The notes under the pieces are model-generated. The model worked only from the letters and a program-made list of their open reading frames with translations, was not told where the DNA came from and did not search any database. Position numbers and translations under genes: made by a program. This document shows, piece by piece, positions 42,004-51,073 of a stretch of 64,000 nucleotides of DNA; the stretch's first letter is position 1; each line of letters starts with the position of its first letter. Origin of the DNA: Maricaulis sp048268525 (lineage in GTDB: Bacteria > Pseudomonadota > Alphaproteobacteria > Caulobacterales > Maricaulaceae). Location: positions 1 through 64,000 of the forward strand of contig NZ_JBLWVH010000007.1 of NCBI RefSeq assembly GCF_048268525.1, written 5' to 3'.

Positions 42004-43356
42004 TCAGAAATCGTCCGGATCGTCGACCTCGCCAATCCCCTGCGGGATGGCAAGCTCGGGAAACTGGGACCGGAATCGACCCGCTTCGACGGGGTGAAGC
42101 CGGACCTGCATCGTTGTCGCGCCGGTTTCCGTATCGATATTGCTGGCGAGGACGTCACCATGAGCGTGCAACCAGGCCAATGCCCGCGCATCCTGCGGCG
42201 GTACATTGATCTCCAGGCGCTCATTTTCGCTCGACAGCGCCCGTTCAACGGCGTCGATCAGGATATCAACGCCCTGCCCGGTTACCGCGGAGACCGTCAG
42301 CTTGACCGGCTTTCCGGCTTTCAGATTGGCCATCTGGACGGTGATTGCGAGGTCTTCGGCGCCCTCCTCGTCCAACCGGTCCGACTTGTTCCAGGCCTCG
42401 ATCATGGCCTGCTCGTGGGACGGACCGGCCTCGATCGCGTCCAGGACGCTTTCAACGTCCTGGATGCGGCCCTCACGGTCCGGATCTGACGCGTCGATGA
42501 CATGGACCAGCAAGTCGGCCTCGCGGACTTCCTCGAGCGTGGCCCGGAAGGCGGCGATGAGCTCGGTCGGCAGGTCGGTTATGAAGCCGACCGTGTCAGA
42601 CAATAGGATGCGCGTGCCACCAGGCAGGTCGACTGCCCTCACCGTCGGATCAAGCGTCGCGAACGGCATGTCCTGGGCGAACACGCCGGCGCCTGTCAAC
42701 TTGTTGAACAGCGTAGACTTTCCGGCATTGGTGTAGCCAACGAGGGCGACCGTCGGAAACGGGACATCCTGGCGCTGGGAGCGATGCAGCGCCCTGGTCC
42801 GGCGGACTTCGTCGAGCTGGCGGCGCAGCTTGGACATTTTTTCGTTGAGCAGGCGGCGGTCGGTCTCGATCTGGGTCTCGCCCGGACCGGCCAGAAAGCC
42901 ACCACCGCCGCGCTGACGCTCGAGGTGGGTCCAGGTTCGCACGAGTCGTGAGCGCTCATAGGCGAGCCGGGCGAGTTCGACCTGCAATACGCCTTCCTTG
43001 GTTCGTGCCCGCTGCCCGAAAATCTCCAGGATCAGACCGGTCCGGTCGATCACCTTCACATTCCAGGCTTTTTCCAGATTGCGTTGCTGGATCGGTGACA
43101 AGGAGGTGTCGACCACGGCGACATTGACCTCCAGCTCACCCATCAGCGCGCCCAGCTCGTCCAGCTTTCCGCGGCCGAAATAGCGACCGCTGTCGATCTT
43201 GCGGGTTTGCAGGATAAAGGCGTCCGCGACCTCAAGGTCGAGGGCCTCGGCCAGACCTGCCGCTTCCTCGAGACGTGCGTCAGCGCGGCTCAGTTCGGAA
43301 CGACTGGCGGGATGAATGACAAGGGCGCGCGATACCGGCGCCTCGCGCTCGATCAA
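42004..43356 (-). CDS. hflX: GTPase HflX
   Basis: A ribosome-associated GTPase that splits stalled 70S ribosomes under stress. The 450-residue protein has an N-terminal HflX domain (LALAYERSRLVRTWTHLERQ-type helix), then GGGFLAGPGETQIETDRRLL, then the G domain with GYTNAGKSTLFNKL (P-loop), DPTVRAVDLPGG, DTVGFITDLP and NKSD. It starts with TTG at 43356 within the hfq stop (TTGA overlap), so hfq and hflX are translationally coupled. Coupling by TTG may keep its level below Hfq. Confidence 0.94.
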   Translation of the reverse strand: MIEREAPVSRALVIHPASRSELSRADARLEEAAGLAEALDLEVADAFILQTRKIDSGRYFGRGKLDELGALMGELEVNVAVVDTSLSPIQQRNLEKAWNVKVIDRTGLILEIFGQRARTKEGVLQVELARLAYERSRLVRTWTHLERQRGGGGFLAGPGETQIETDRRLLNEKMSKLRRQLDEVRRTRALHRSQRQDVPFPTVALVGYTNAGKSTLFNKLTGAGVFAQDMPFATLDPTVRAVDLPGGTRILLSDTVGFITDLPTELIAAFRATLEEVREADLLVHVIDASDPDREGRIQDVESVLDAIEAGPSHEQAMIEAWNKSDRLDEEGAEDLAITVQMANLKAGKPVKLTVSAVTGQGVDILIDAVERALSSENERLEINVPPQDARALAWLHAHGDVLASNIDTETGATTMQVRLHPVEAGRFRSQFPELAIPQGIGEVDDPDDF

Positions 43357-43625
43357 TCGGTGGCGCTCTCTTCCGCTGCGTCGTCATCCGCCTTGTCATC
43401 TTCGAACAGCGAAACCGGCGCGGCCGGCATGATGGTCGAGATGGCATGTTTGTAGACGAGCTGGGACAGCCCGTCGCGGCGTAGCAGGACACAGAAATTG
43501 TCGAACCAGGTCACAACGCCCTGCAGCTTGACCCCGTTGACGAGGAAGATGGTCAGGGGCGTCTTGGTCTTACGCACAGAGTTCAGGAAGACATCCTGGA
43601 GATTTTGTTTTTTATCGTGCGACAT
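43353..43625 (-). CDS. hfq: RNA chaperone Hfq
   Basis: This 90-residue Sm-like protein forms hexamers that pair small RNAs with mRNAs. The core is normal: Sm1 (DVFLNSVRKTKTPLTIFLVNGVKLQG), the Sm2 YKHA motif at 58-61, and proximal-face NLQD. The C-terminal tail (about 74-90, EDDKADDDAAEESATD) is short and strongly acidic, as expected for alphaproteobacterial Hfq. The ATG at 43625 follows GGAG by 5 bases. An upstream extension of the frame to 43832 runs antisense to nothing conserved and is rejected. Presence of Hfq fits with a small-RNA role elsewhere in the window. Confidence 0.97.
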   Translation of the reverse strand: MSHDKKQNLQDVFLNSVRKTKTPLTIFLVNGVKLQGVVTWFDNFCVLLRRDGLSQLVYKHAISTIMPAAPVSLFEDDKADDDAAEESATD

Positions 43626-43731
43626 GTTGGCTCCGCATGCGTCGCTTTGATCAGCGATTCGTCGGTAGGGTATACAGGCCCGGCCACGCCCTGCAACCTC
43701 TTCATTTTGCGTCGGAAGCTGGTCCGGGTAC

Positions 43732-44577
43732 TCAGGCCTCCGAGAGGTAGGCCTGTCGCAGGGCCAGCGCGAGTGATCCCGGCTTGCCGTTGGCGATCGG
43801 GTGGTTGTCAATGGAGACAACCGGGGTGACAAAAGAGGTGGCGGAGGTCAGGAAGGCCTCACGCGCGTCAATCGCCTCCTGCGGCGTGAAGGAACGCTGT
43901 TCCACATCGAAGCCAAGTGTCTGTGCACACTGCAAAATTCTGGACCGCGTGATGCCGTGCAGGATGCCGTTATCGGCTTGCCTGGTAATCAGTTTGCCGG
44001 CTTTGGTGACGATCCAGGCATTGGTTGAGCTGCCTTCTGTGACATGGCCGGCGCCATCAACCAGCCAGGCCTCTGTCGCGCCCGCCTCGTGGGCGGCCTG
44101 CTTGGCGAGGACATTGGGCAACAGGTTGACGGTTTTGATATCACAGCGCGCCCAACGCTGGTCCGGAACGGTGATGACCGCGATTCCGTCCTCGGCACGA
44201 GCGTCTGCGGCGGTGAAATCGAGTCGCTTGCAGGTCAGCACGATGGTCGGTTCAATCGGATGTCTGGGAAAGGCATGATCGCGCTTCGCCTGCCCTCGGG
44301 AGACCTGGAGGTAGACAAGGCCGTCGCGCACCCGGTTACGGCGCAGCAGCTCCTTGATCACGCGCATCAGTGCCGCTCGCGAGCGTGGCATGGGGATACG
44401 CAACTCGCCGAGAGAGCGGGAAAGGCGTTGGAAATGGCCATCCGCGTCCAGCAGGACTCCGTTCCGCACACTCCAGACTTCATAGACCGCGTCGGCAAAC
44501 TGGAAGCCGCGATCCTCGACATGGATGGTGGCGTCACCGTGCCGGCAATACTGACCGTTTACATAGGCATAGCGCAT
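43732..44577 (-). CDS. dat: D-amino-acid aminotransferase (class IV PLP)
   Basis: A 281-residue fold-type IV transaminase. It starts MRYAYVNGQYCRHGDATIHVEDRGF..., a typical D-alanine/branched-chain aminotransferase N-terminus. The catalytic lysine lies in RWARCDIKTVNLLPNVLAKQ, and VTEGSSTNAWIV is the phosphate-binding signature. It likely exchanges amino groups between D-alanine or D-glutamate and keto acids, serving peptidoglycan. It lies 9 bases after trkH and about 106 bases before hfq on the same strand. Confidence 0.9.
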   Translation of the reverse strand: MRYAYVNGQYCRHGDATIHVEDRGFQFADAVYEVWSVRNGVLLDADGHFQRLSRSLGELRIPMPRSRAALMRVIKELLRRNRVRDGLVYLQVSRGQAKRDHAFPRHPIEPTIVLTCKRLDFTAADARAEDGIAVITVPDQRWARCDIKTVNLLPNVLAKQAAHEAGATEAWLVDGAGHVTEGSSTNAWIVTKAGKLITRQADNGILHGITRSRILQCAQTLGFDVEQRSFTPQEAIDAREAFLTSATSFVTPVVSIDNHPIANGKPGSLALALRQAYLSEA

Positions 44578-44586
44578 GATGGCTGG

Positions 44587-45990
44587 TTACTTCCTGATAA
44601 AGAGAGCCCAGACGGCCGCGACCGCCGCCAGGACCTCCAATCGCCCCAATATCATGGCCGAAATAAGAATGGGCTTCGACTGGTCGGGCATTTGGGTCCA
44701 GCTGGCCAGCGGCGCTGACTGGTCCAGCAAGGGGCCGATATTGGCCAGCGAGGCTGCCATCGCCAGAAACGCCGTTTCAAAGTCCAGCCCGGTAGCCGTC
44801 AGGGCCATGGTTCCAAATCCGATAGCCGCGACGAAGGCCAGGACGTAGGACCAGACGCCCACCAATGCGGACTCGCGAACTCGGCGGCCACGAAAACTGA
44901 CCGGAACCACGCTACGGGGATCCGAGAGGACTGCCAGTTCCGCGCCCATGCGTTTCCACAGCAACAGGATCCGGGACACCTTGATCCCGCCGGTGGTGGA
45001 TGCGGCCGAGCCGCCGATCAGGGCGACAAAGATGGTTGCTGCCAGAGCCGGGATCACGCCGCCGCCCGCCGAAAACCCGCTGGTCGAAACGATGAAGACG
45101 GCGTCGATCGCATCCGAGAACGGTGTGCCGGGACGTCCCAGGACAAAAAAAGCGGTCAGTCCGACGATCAGTGCGCCAATCCCGGCGATGTCGGGGTCCC
45201 GGAACACTGACCGATCCCGCAGCACGTCCCAGAACAATGCGATATTCAGTGAACCGATCAGGCAACCCACGACGATCCAGAGCGTGGAAATCGGTCCGAC
45301 GGTCTCGAGCAGACCGCCATCGGTCACCGTGTAGCCACTGGTCGAAATCGCACTCATCGACAGGACAGTTGACGCGAACAGTCCGTTGCCGGCGAACAGG
45401 AGTCCAAGCCAGATCAGCGAGGTGAGTGTCGCGTAGATGATCCCGACCCGTCTGGCCGCCAGGGGCAGGTGGGAAAACACATCGTCGGACTGAAGGGTCA
45501 AAAGCGCCGATTTGCGGATTGCCGGCACGTCCCGGTCCAGTGCCGCAAAAATGCCAATGGCCAGTAGCAGAGTCGCGTATCCGCCCAGCCAGGCGAGGCT
45601 GGCACGCCAGAAGATCAATGAGCGCGGCAGGTCATCGGCCCGCAGCAGGGTCGCGCCGGTCGTTGTAACGGCGGAATAAGCTTCGAACACAGCATCCATG
45701 GGGTCGAAATAGCCGGTCAGCCAGAATGGCATCGCGGCCATTGCCGGCGCCGTGATCCAGGACAGCAGGGCGAGGCCGAGCGCGTCCAGGGCACTCGCCT
45801 TCGAGCGCAAGCTCCGGGTGGCGGCGAGAATGAATATGCCCGGAATGAAGGCGACAAGAGCCGTTGTACCGAATAAAGGCGCCAGATGGGGCTCACCGAG
45901 CGCGGCCGCGACCAGGGCGGCGATCAAGGCGACGCCGGCCAGAAGGACCCACAAGGCGCCAAGCGGCCGGAGGAAGGCGACAGGCGTCAT
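44587..45990 (-). CDS. trkH: Potassium transporter membrane subunit TrkH
   Basis: A 467-residue inner-membrane subunit of the Trk potassium system with about ten hydrophobic segments. Pore-loop and filter regions include YSAVTTTGATLLR, SAISTSGYTV, IVSTSGFSAGGGV and ASLANIGPLL, one per repeat. Here several filter positions follow the STSG(F/Y) pattern of this subfamily. The ATG is 3 bases after trkA. Potassium uptake supports turgor in a marine setting. Confidence 0.92.
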   Translation of the reverse strand: MTPVAFLRPLGALWVLLAGVALIAALVAAALGEPHLAPLFGTTALVAFIPGIFILAATRSLRSKASALDALGLALLSWITAPAMAAMPFWLTGYFDPMDAVFEAYSAVTTTGATLLRADDLPRSLIFWRASLAWLGGYATLLLAIGIFAALDRDVPAIRKSALLTLQSDDVFSHLPLAARRVGIIYATLTSLIWLGLLFAGNGLFASTVLSMSAISTSGYTVTDGGLLETVGPISTLWIVVGCLIGSLNIALFWDVLRDRSVFRDPDIAGIGALIVGLTAFFVLGRPGTPFSDAIDAVFIVSTSGFSAGGGVIPALAATIFVALIGGSAASTTGGIKVSRILLLWKRMGAELAVLSDPRSVVPVSFRGRRVRESALVGVWSYVLAFVAAIGFGTMALTATGLDFETAFLAMAASLANIGPLLDQSAPLASWTQMPDQSKPILISAMILGRLEVLAAVAAVWALFIRK

Positions 45991-45993
45991 CGA

Positions 45994-47367
45994 TCAGAAG
46001 TATTCAAGACTGACCCGGAAGAGGTGTTCCACCTTCGGTATCAGAGCGGTGTTGCAGAATAACAGGACGCGATCATTCTCCCGAATGCGACCCTCGTCGC
46101 AGGGCAGGATCACCTTGTCCCCACGCACCACCGCACCCAGAGCGACACCATCGGGCAGCTCCAGTTCATCGAGCGTCTTGCCGACCAGCGGCGATGTGGA
46201 AAGCGCGATACCCTCCAGGGCTTCGGCCTGCCCGCCCCCCAGGCTTTGCAACCCGGTGATGCGGCCACGGCGTATGTGCTGGAGGATCGTGGAGACCGTG
46301 GTGGCCCGGGGATCGATCAGGACATCGATGCCCAAGGCATCCCGCAGGCCTTCAAAGCCACGGTCATTGATCAGCGAAAGCGCGCGTTCCGCCCCTTCCC
46401 GCTTGGCCATGACCGCGGACAGCATGTTGACCTTGTCGTCATTGGTCACGCAGACGACGAGCTCCGCCTCGCGGACGCCAGCCTCGTGCATCAATTTGGC
46501 ATCGAGCCCGTCACCATGCAGGACAACCGTCTTCTTCAGGCTTTCAGCGGCGGCCTCCGCCCGGGCCTTGTCGGCCTCGATCAGGCGCACCTTGACCCCG
46601 CCAGCGCGTTCCAGCGCCCGTGCGACATAGACACCGATATTGCCGGCTCCGACCACGACAACGCGACGGATCTGCTCCGAGCTCCGCCCGAAAATATCGA
46701 GGATACGCCGGACCTGCCGGCTCTCGGTGACGACATAGACGTCATCCCCGGCCAGCAGCGGATCATGCATTTTCGGTATGAAGAGCGTCTGTTCGCGCTG
46801 GACACCCACCACGGCCAGTCTCAGGTCAGGAAACAACTCCATCACCTGCTCGGTTGTCGAGCCGGCGACCGGCGAATTCTCGTCGAGCCGCAGGCCCAGC
46901 AGCTGGACCCGCCCGCCGGAGAACACTGCGGTATTGAAAGCGCCCGGCGTCTCGACCCTTTGCAGGATGGCGCGTCCGACCTCGAGTTCCGGTGAAATCA
47001 CGACATCGACCGGCATGTTTCCGGTCGAAAAGAGGTCGCCCCAGGCCGGATCAAGATAGTTCTGCGCCCTCACCCGCGCGATCCGGGTCGGCGTGTGGAA
47101 CAGCGAATGGGCGACCTGGCAGGCGACCATGTTGGTCTCGTCCGAATGCGTCACCGCGACCAGCAGGTCAGCCTGCCGCGCGCCGGCGCGTTCCAGCACG
47201 TCTGGATGCGAGCCGTGGCCGACAACGCCCTGAACGTCGAGATCGGTCACAACATTGTCGATCAGCTCGGTCGACCAGTCGACGACCGTGACCGCATTGC
47301 CCTCGCGTGCCAATGCGCGTGCGATTCCGACGCCGACCTGCCCTGCTCCGCAGACTATCGCTTTCAT
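45994..47367 (-). CDS. trkA: Potassium uptake regulatory subunit TrkA
   Basis: The 457-residue cytoplasmic partner of TrkH. It contains two RCK units, each a Rossmann NAD-binding TrkA-N domain plus a TrkA-C domain. The first begins MKAIVCGAGQVGVGIARALAREG; the second begins VVVVGAGNIGVYVARALERAG near residue 235. NAD(H) or ATP binding gates the channel. It follows ntrX by 21 bases on the same strand, the usual alphaproteobacterial arrangement. Confidence 0.95.
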   Translation of the reverse strand: MKAIVCGAGQVGVGIARALAREGNAVTVVDWSTELIDNVVTDLDVQGVVGHGSHPDVLERAGARQADLLVAVTHSDETNMVACQVAHSLFHTPTRIARVRAQNYLDPAWGDLFSTGNMPVDVVISPELEVGRAILQRVETPGAFNTAVFSGGRVQLLGLRLDENSPVAGSTTEQVMELFPDLRLAVVGVQREQTLFIPKMHDPLLAGDDVYVVTESRQVRRILDIFGRSSEQIRRVVVVGAGNIGVYVARALERAGGVKVRLIEADKARAEAAAESLKKTVVLHGDGLDAKLMHEAGVREAELVVCVTNDDKVNMLSAVMAKREGAERALSLINDRGFEGLRDALGIDVLIDPRATTVSTILQHIRRGRITGLQSLGGGQAEALEGIALSTSPLVGKTLDELELPDGVALGAVVRGDKVILPCDEGRIRENDRVLLFCNTALIPKVEHLFRVSLEYF

Positions 47368-47388
47368 CTTCGATCCATCCGTTCAGCG

Positions 47389-48777
47389 TTAGGCGGCGCC
47401 TTCGCGTTGGGGACTGCCGACCCCTAGCGATTTGAGTTTGCGATGCAGGGCGGAGCGTTCCATTCCGATGAAGGCCGCCGTGCGCGAGATATTGCCACCG
47501 AACCGGTCAATCTGTGCCTTCAGATATTCACGCTCGAAGTTTTCACGCGCTTCGCGCAAGGACAAGGCAATCATTTTCTCGGCATCATAGCCAACATCCT
47601 GATTATCGCGGGTCACCACTTCAGACGGCAGGGAGTCCAGCGTAATCGGCTCGTCCAGAGCGCCGGTGGCAAGAATCAGCAAGCGCTCGATATTGTTACG
47701 CAATTGCCGGACATTGCCGGGCCAGCCATGGGCCTGGAGCGCCGCCATCACGTCTTCACCAAACTTGCGACGCGGCAATCCGGCCGAGGCTGTCAGGCGC
47801 TCGACAAAGTGTGCGACCAGCGGCGGAATATCCTCACGGCGGTCAGCCAGTGGTGGCACCTGAACGGGAACAACAGCGAGGCGATGGTAGAGGTCCTCCC
47901 GGAACAGCCCTCCCTGGATCCGGCTTGCCAGATCCTGGGCCGTCGATGAAATCACCCGGACATTGACCTGGACATCGGCTGCCCCGCCGATCCGGCGAAA
48001 GCGCTGTTCCACCAGCAAGCGCAAGAGCTTGCTCTGGGTATCGCGTGGCATATCGGCGATTTCGTCGAGATAGAGGGTGCCGCCATGCGCCCGCTCGAGC
48101 AGGCCGATATGCTTGACGCTGCCATCCTCGTTTTCGCGACCGAACAACTCCTCCTCGACACCATCCGGCGACATGCCCGGCGCGCTGACGGCCACAAAGT
48201 CGGCCTGTGCCCGCGGTGAACTCTCATGGATGAGGCGGGCGACCAGCTCCTTGCCGGCGCCCGATGGGCCACGAATGAGGACCCGGCTGTTGGTCGGGGC
48301 GACGCGGTCAATCAATTGGCGGACCTGCACAATTCCGCTCGATTCGCCGATCAGGGAGCTTTGCGCCTCGCTCCTTGCGCGCAATTGCGCGTTTTCCTGG
48401 CGCAGGCGGCTGGTCTCCAGGGCACGGGTCACGGTCAAAAGCAGCTTGTCGCTCTTGAATGGCTTTTCGAGGAAGTCATAGGCACCCTTGCGGATCGCCG
48501 CGACCGCCGTCTCGATCGTGCCATGACCCGAAATCACGATGACCGGCATGTTGGCGTCGATCGACCGGAACTCGTCCAGCAACTCGATCCCGTCCAGGCG
48601 GCTGCCTTGCAGCCACACGTCGAGGATCACCAACGATGGCTTGCGGGCCCGGATTTCGGCCAATGCCCCATCCGCGTCGGCGGCTTCCCGGGTCTCGTAT
48701 CCATCGTCTTCCAGCAAGCCGCCGATCAACTCACGGATATCCGCCTCATCATCCACGATCAGTATGTCGCGAGCCAT
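47389..48777 (-). CDS. ntrX: Response regulator NtrX, AAA+ domain without the GAFTGA loop
   Basis: A 462-residue regulator with a receiver (phospho-acceptor D53), an AAA+ domain with Walker A GPSGAGKE (170-177) and Walker B LYLDEI (235-240), and a Fis-type HTH (ISRTAAFIGMERSALHRKL). After LFGREN (211-216) the loop that normally reads GAFTGA is NEDGSVKHIG, so contact with sigma-54 is unlikely and it may act as a conventional activator or repressor, as reported for other alphaproteobacterial NtrX. Its partner kinase is ntrY, 3 bases upstream. Confidence 0.94.
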   Translation of the reverse strand: MARDILIVDDEADIRELIGGLLEDDGYETREAADADGALAEIRARKPSLVILDVWLQGSRLDGIELLDEFRSIDANMPVIVISGHGTIETAVAAIRKGAYDFLEKPFKSDKLLLTVTRALETSRLRQENAQLRARSEAQSSLIGESSGIVQVRQLIDRVAPTNSRVLIRGPSGAGKELVARLIHESSPRAQADFVAVSAPGMSPDGVEEELFGRENEDGSVKHIGLLERAHGGTLYLDEIADMPRDTQSKLLRLLVEQRFRRIGGAADVQVNVRVISSTAQDLASRIQGGLFREDLYHRLAVVPVQVPPLADRREDIPPLVAHFVERLTASAGLPRRKFGEDVMAALQAHGWPGNVRQLRNNIERLLILATGALDEPITLDSLPSEVVTRDNQDVGYDAEKMIALSLREARENFEREYLKAQIDRFGGNISRTAAFIGMERSALHRKLKSLGVGSPQREGAA

Positions 48778-48780
48778 TGA

Positions 48781-51048
48781 TCAGGCCTCCTGTATGCTTT
48801 GAAGTTCTTGGTCTGTTGGTTCTGCGAGCGGGAAGATCAATCGGACCACCGCTCCGGTGCCGGTCGCCGGCAGGTCCAGTTCGAGCCGGCCCTTGTGGTC
48901 TTCCATCACCCGCTTGACGATGGCGAGGCCAAGGCCGGTGCCTTTTTCCCGCGTCGTCATATAGGGCTCGGTCAGGCGCTCCCGGTTCGGCGTCGGCCAT
49001 CCCAGGCCATTATCCGTCACCTGGATGACGGCAAACCCGTCCTGCTCGGTCAGCTGGACAGAAATCTGACCACTCTCACCGTCTTTTTCCATCCGGCTTT
49101 CAACGCTTTCCGACGCATTCTTGAGGATGTTGGCAAGCGCTTGGCCGGACAGGCGGGAGTCGCACAGTCCGAGGACCGGATGCTCGGGCTTGTCAAAGGT
49201 CACCTCGATCGCCGCGGAAGCCACGCGGCGGGCGAACACTGCCGACTTGGTCAGTTCGCCAAGCTCGACCACTTCCACTTTCGGCTGCGGCATGCGGGCG
49301 AATGACGAGAATTCGTCCACCATGCGACCGATATCACTGACCTGCCGGATGATGGTTTCAGTGCAGCGGTCAAAGGTCTCAAGATCGCTGGATATCTCCG
49401 CCCGGTACTTGCGCTTGATCCGCTCTGCGGACAGTTGGATCGGTGTCAGTGGGTTCTTGATCTCGTGCGCGATCCGGCGTGCGACTTCGCGCCAGGCGGC
49501 ATTGCGCTGCGCGGTGACCAGACGGGTGACATCGTCGAATGTGATGACCAATCCGGCTTCTTCGTCCATCGACGCGCGCGCGGTGATGTAGCGGATCTGC
49601 TCGTCGGGGGTCTCCAGGTCGATCTGCGCTTCGGCGACGGCACCGGGACGTCGCCGCGCATCGGCAACAAGGCCATTGAGCGCCGGGGTGATGTCGTCCA
49701 GCTTGGCGCCGATCCGATCTTCCGAGCCGGGTGACAACATGCCGATGGCCGAGCGATTGATCAGCGTCACCCGGTCATCCCGATCCAGACCGATAACGCC
49801 AGCGCGCACGCCTGCCAGGATGGCCTCGATGAAAGCGCGCCTCTGTTCACTTTCGGCATGACTCTCGATCAGCTCGCGCCGCTGGCTGCGCAACTGCCGG
49901 GTCATCCGGTTGAAAGCCCGGGCCAGGGCAGCGATCTCGTCATCATCCCGGCCCATCTGCACTCGGGCTTCAAGATCGCCGCGCCGCACACGCTCGGCAG
50001 CCGCGACGAGACGGGAGATCGGCGTGACGACGCGGGTCGCGGCGCTCAGCCCAAGCCAGACCGAGCCGATCAGGATCAGCGACGCGACTTCAAAATAAAG
50101 CAGGAAAAATGTCTGGCGGATCGAGCTTTCCTGTTCATCGGCCCGGCGCAACGCCACGCGAGCCTCTTCCATTTGCCGGAACAGGTCGACATTCATCGGA
50201 ATGGAGGCATAGAGATAGGCGTCTTCATAGGCTGTCAGCTGGGTCAGCAAGCGGACAACATCGGTTCCGACCGGGGAAAACTCCGGTGTCGACACCGCGA
50301 CCCCGCCCTCACCTTCATCGGCCAGCTCATAGAGCCGTGTTGACGGCGCGACATAGGGCTCATTTTCCTGGAACCGTGTGCGTGCCAACAAGTTGCCACG
50401 TCCATCGACGACATAGGCCGCCGAGAAGCTCTGCTGCGCGGCAAGGGCGCTCAGGCCCCAGACATACTGGATGCGGCTGGCGCTGAAGGCTTCAACCGCG
50501 TCGGGCTGGTTCAGGGCCTCAACCATTGTGCTCAAGCGGTTGCCGGCCGCGTGCGTTTCTCGCTCATAGATTTCGCCGGCAACAATGGCGGTGCCGTCGA
50601 CCACGGTGGCGATGCGCTCACCGAACCAGTAATCGACGCCGCGATTGAGGACTGCGCCGAGGAACAGAGCCGCAAGAACGGCCGGCGCCGCGGCGGCCAG
50701 GGAAAAAAGCGCGACGAAGCGCAGGTGTAGACGTGGCGTCGGTTCACCGAAACGGCGTGCCCGTACCCGCCGGACAAACCGCACGATGACAACGCACGCC
50801 AGTCCTGCGATCAGGACAGCATTGCCGATCAGCATCGCCATGGCGGTGCGATCGCTCAGGCGCATCAGGCCATTATCACCCAGCAGCCCGGTTGCGGCGA
50901 TAGTCAGGAATATCGCGGACGCGACAAAGCCAATCCCGAACAGCGCCGCAGAGCGCGGGGAGATGTTGCGGATCAATGGCTTCGTGTCGGCGTTCGGCAA
51001 GTGTGATCTCGCGTGTTGCAGAAGCGCATCATTACTCTGTTGTTGCAC
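48781..51048 (-). CDS. ntrY: Membrane sensor histidine kinase NtrY
   Basis: This 755-residue kinase has three or four N-terminal helices, a periplasmic sensory region, and a HAMP domain (LGLSAATRVVTPISRLVAAAERV). A PAS domain follows with VGLDRDDRVTLINRSAIGML-type sequence, then the H box RIAHEIKNPLTPIQLSAERIKRK and the catalytic GLGLAIVKRVMEDH. It phosphorylates NtrX and responds to nitrogen and possibly redox or envelope signals. It follows ntrC by 25 bases. Confidence 0.94.
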   Translation of the reverse strand: MQQQSNDALLQHARSHLPNADTKPLIRNISPRSAALFGIGFVASAIFLTIAATGLLGDNGLMRLSDRTAMAMLIGNAVLIAGLACVVIVRFVRRVRARRFGEPTPRLHLRFVALFSLAAAAPAVLAALFLGAVLNRGVDYWFGERIATVVDGTAIVAGEIYERETHAAGNRLSTMVEALNQPDAVEAFSASRIQYVWGLSALAAQQSFSAAYVVDGRGNLLARTRFQENEPYVAPSTRLYELADEGEGGVAVSTPEFSPVGTDVVRLLTQLTAYEDAYLYASIPMNVDLFRQMEEARVALRRADEQESSIRQTFFLLYFEVASLILIGSVWLGLSAATRVVTPISRLVAAAERVRRGDLEARVQMGRDDDEIAALARAFNRMTRQLRSQRRELIESHAESEQRRAFIEAILAGVRAGVIGLDRDDRVTLINRSAIGMLSPGSEDRIGAKLDDITPALNGLVADARRRPGAVAEAQIDLETPDEQIRYITARASMDEEAGLVITFDDVTRLVTAQRNAAWREVARRIAHEIKNPLTPIQLSAERIKRKYRAEISSDLETFDRCTETIIRQVSDIGRMVDEFSSFARMPQPKVEVVELGELTKSAVFARRVASAAIEVTFDKPEHPVLGLCDSRLSGQALANILKNASESVESRMEKDGESGQISVQLTEQDGFAVIQVTDNGLGWPTPNRERLTEPYMTTREKGTGLGLAIVKRVMEDHKGRLELDLPATGTGAVVRLIFPLAEPTDQELQSIQEA

Positions 51049-51073
51049 ACAATCAACACCCGTGCCGCACAGG

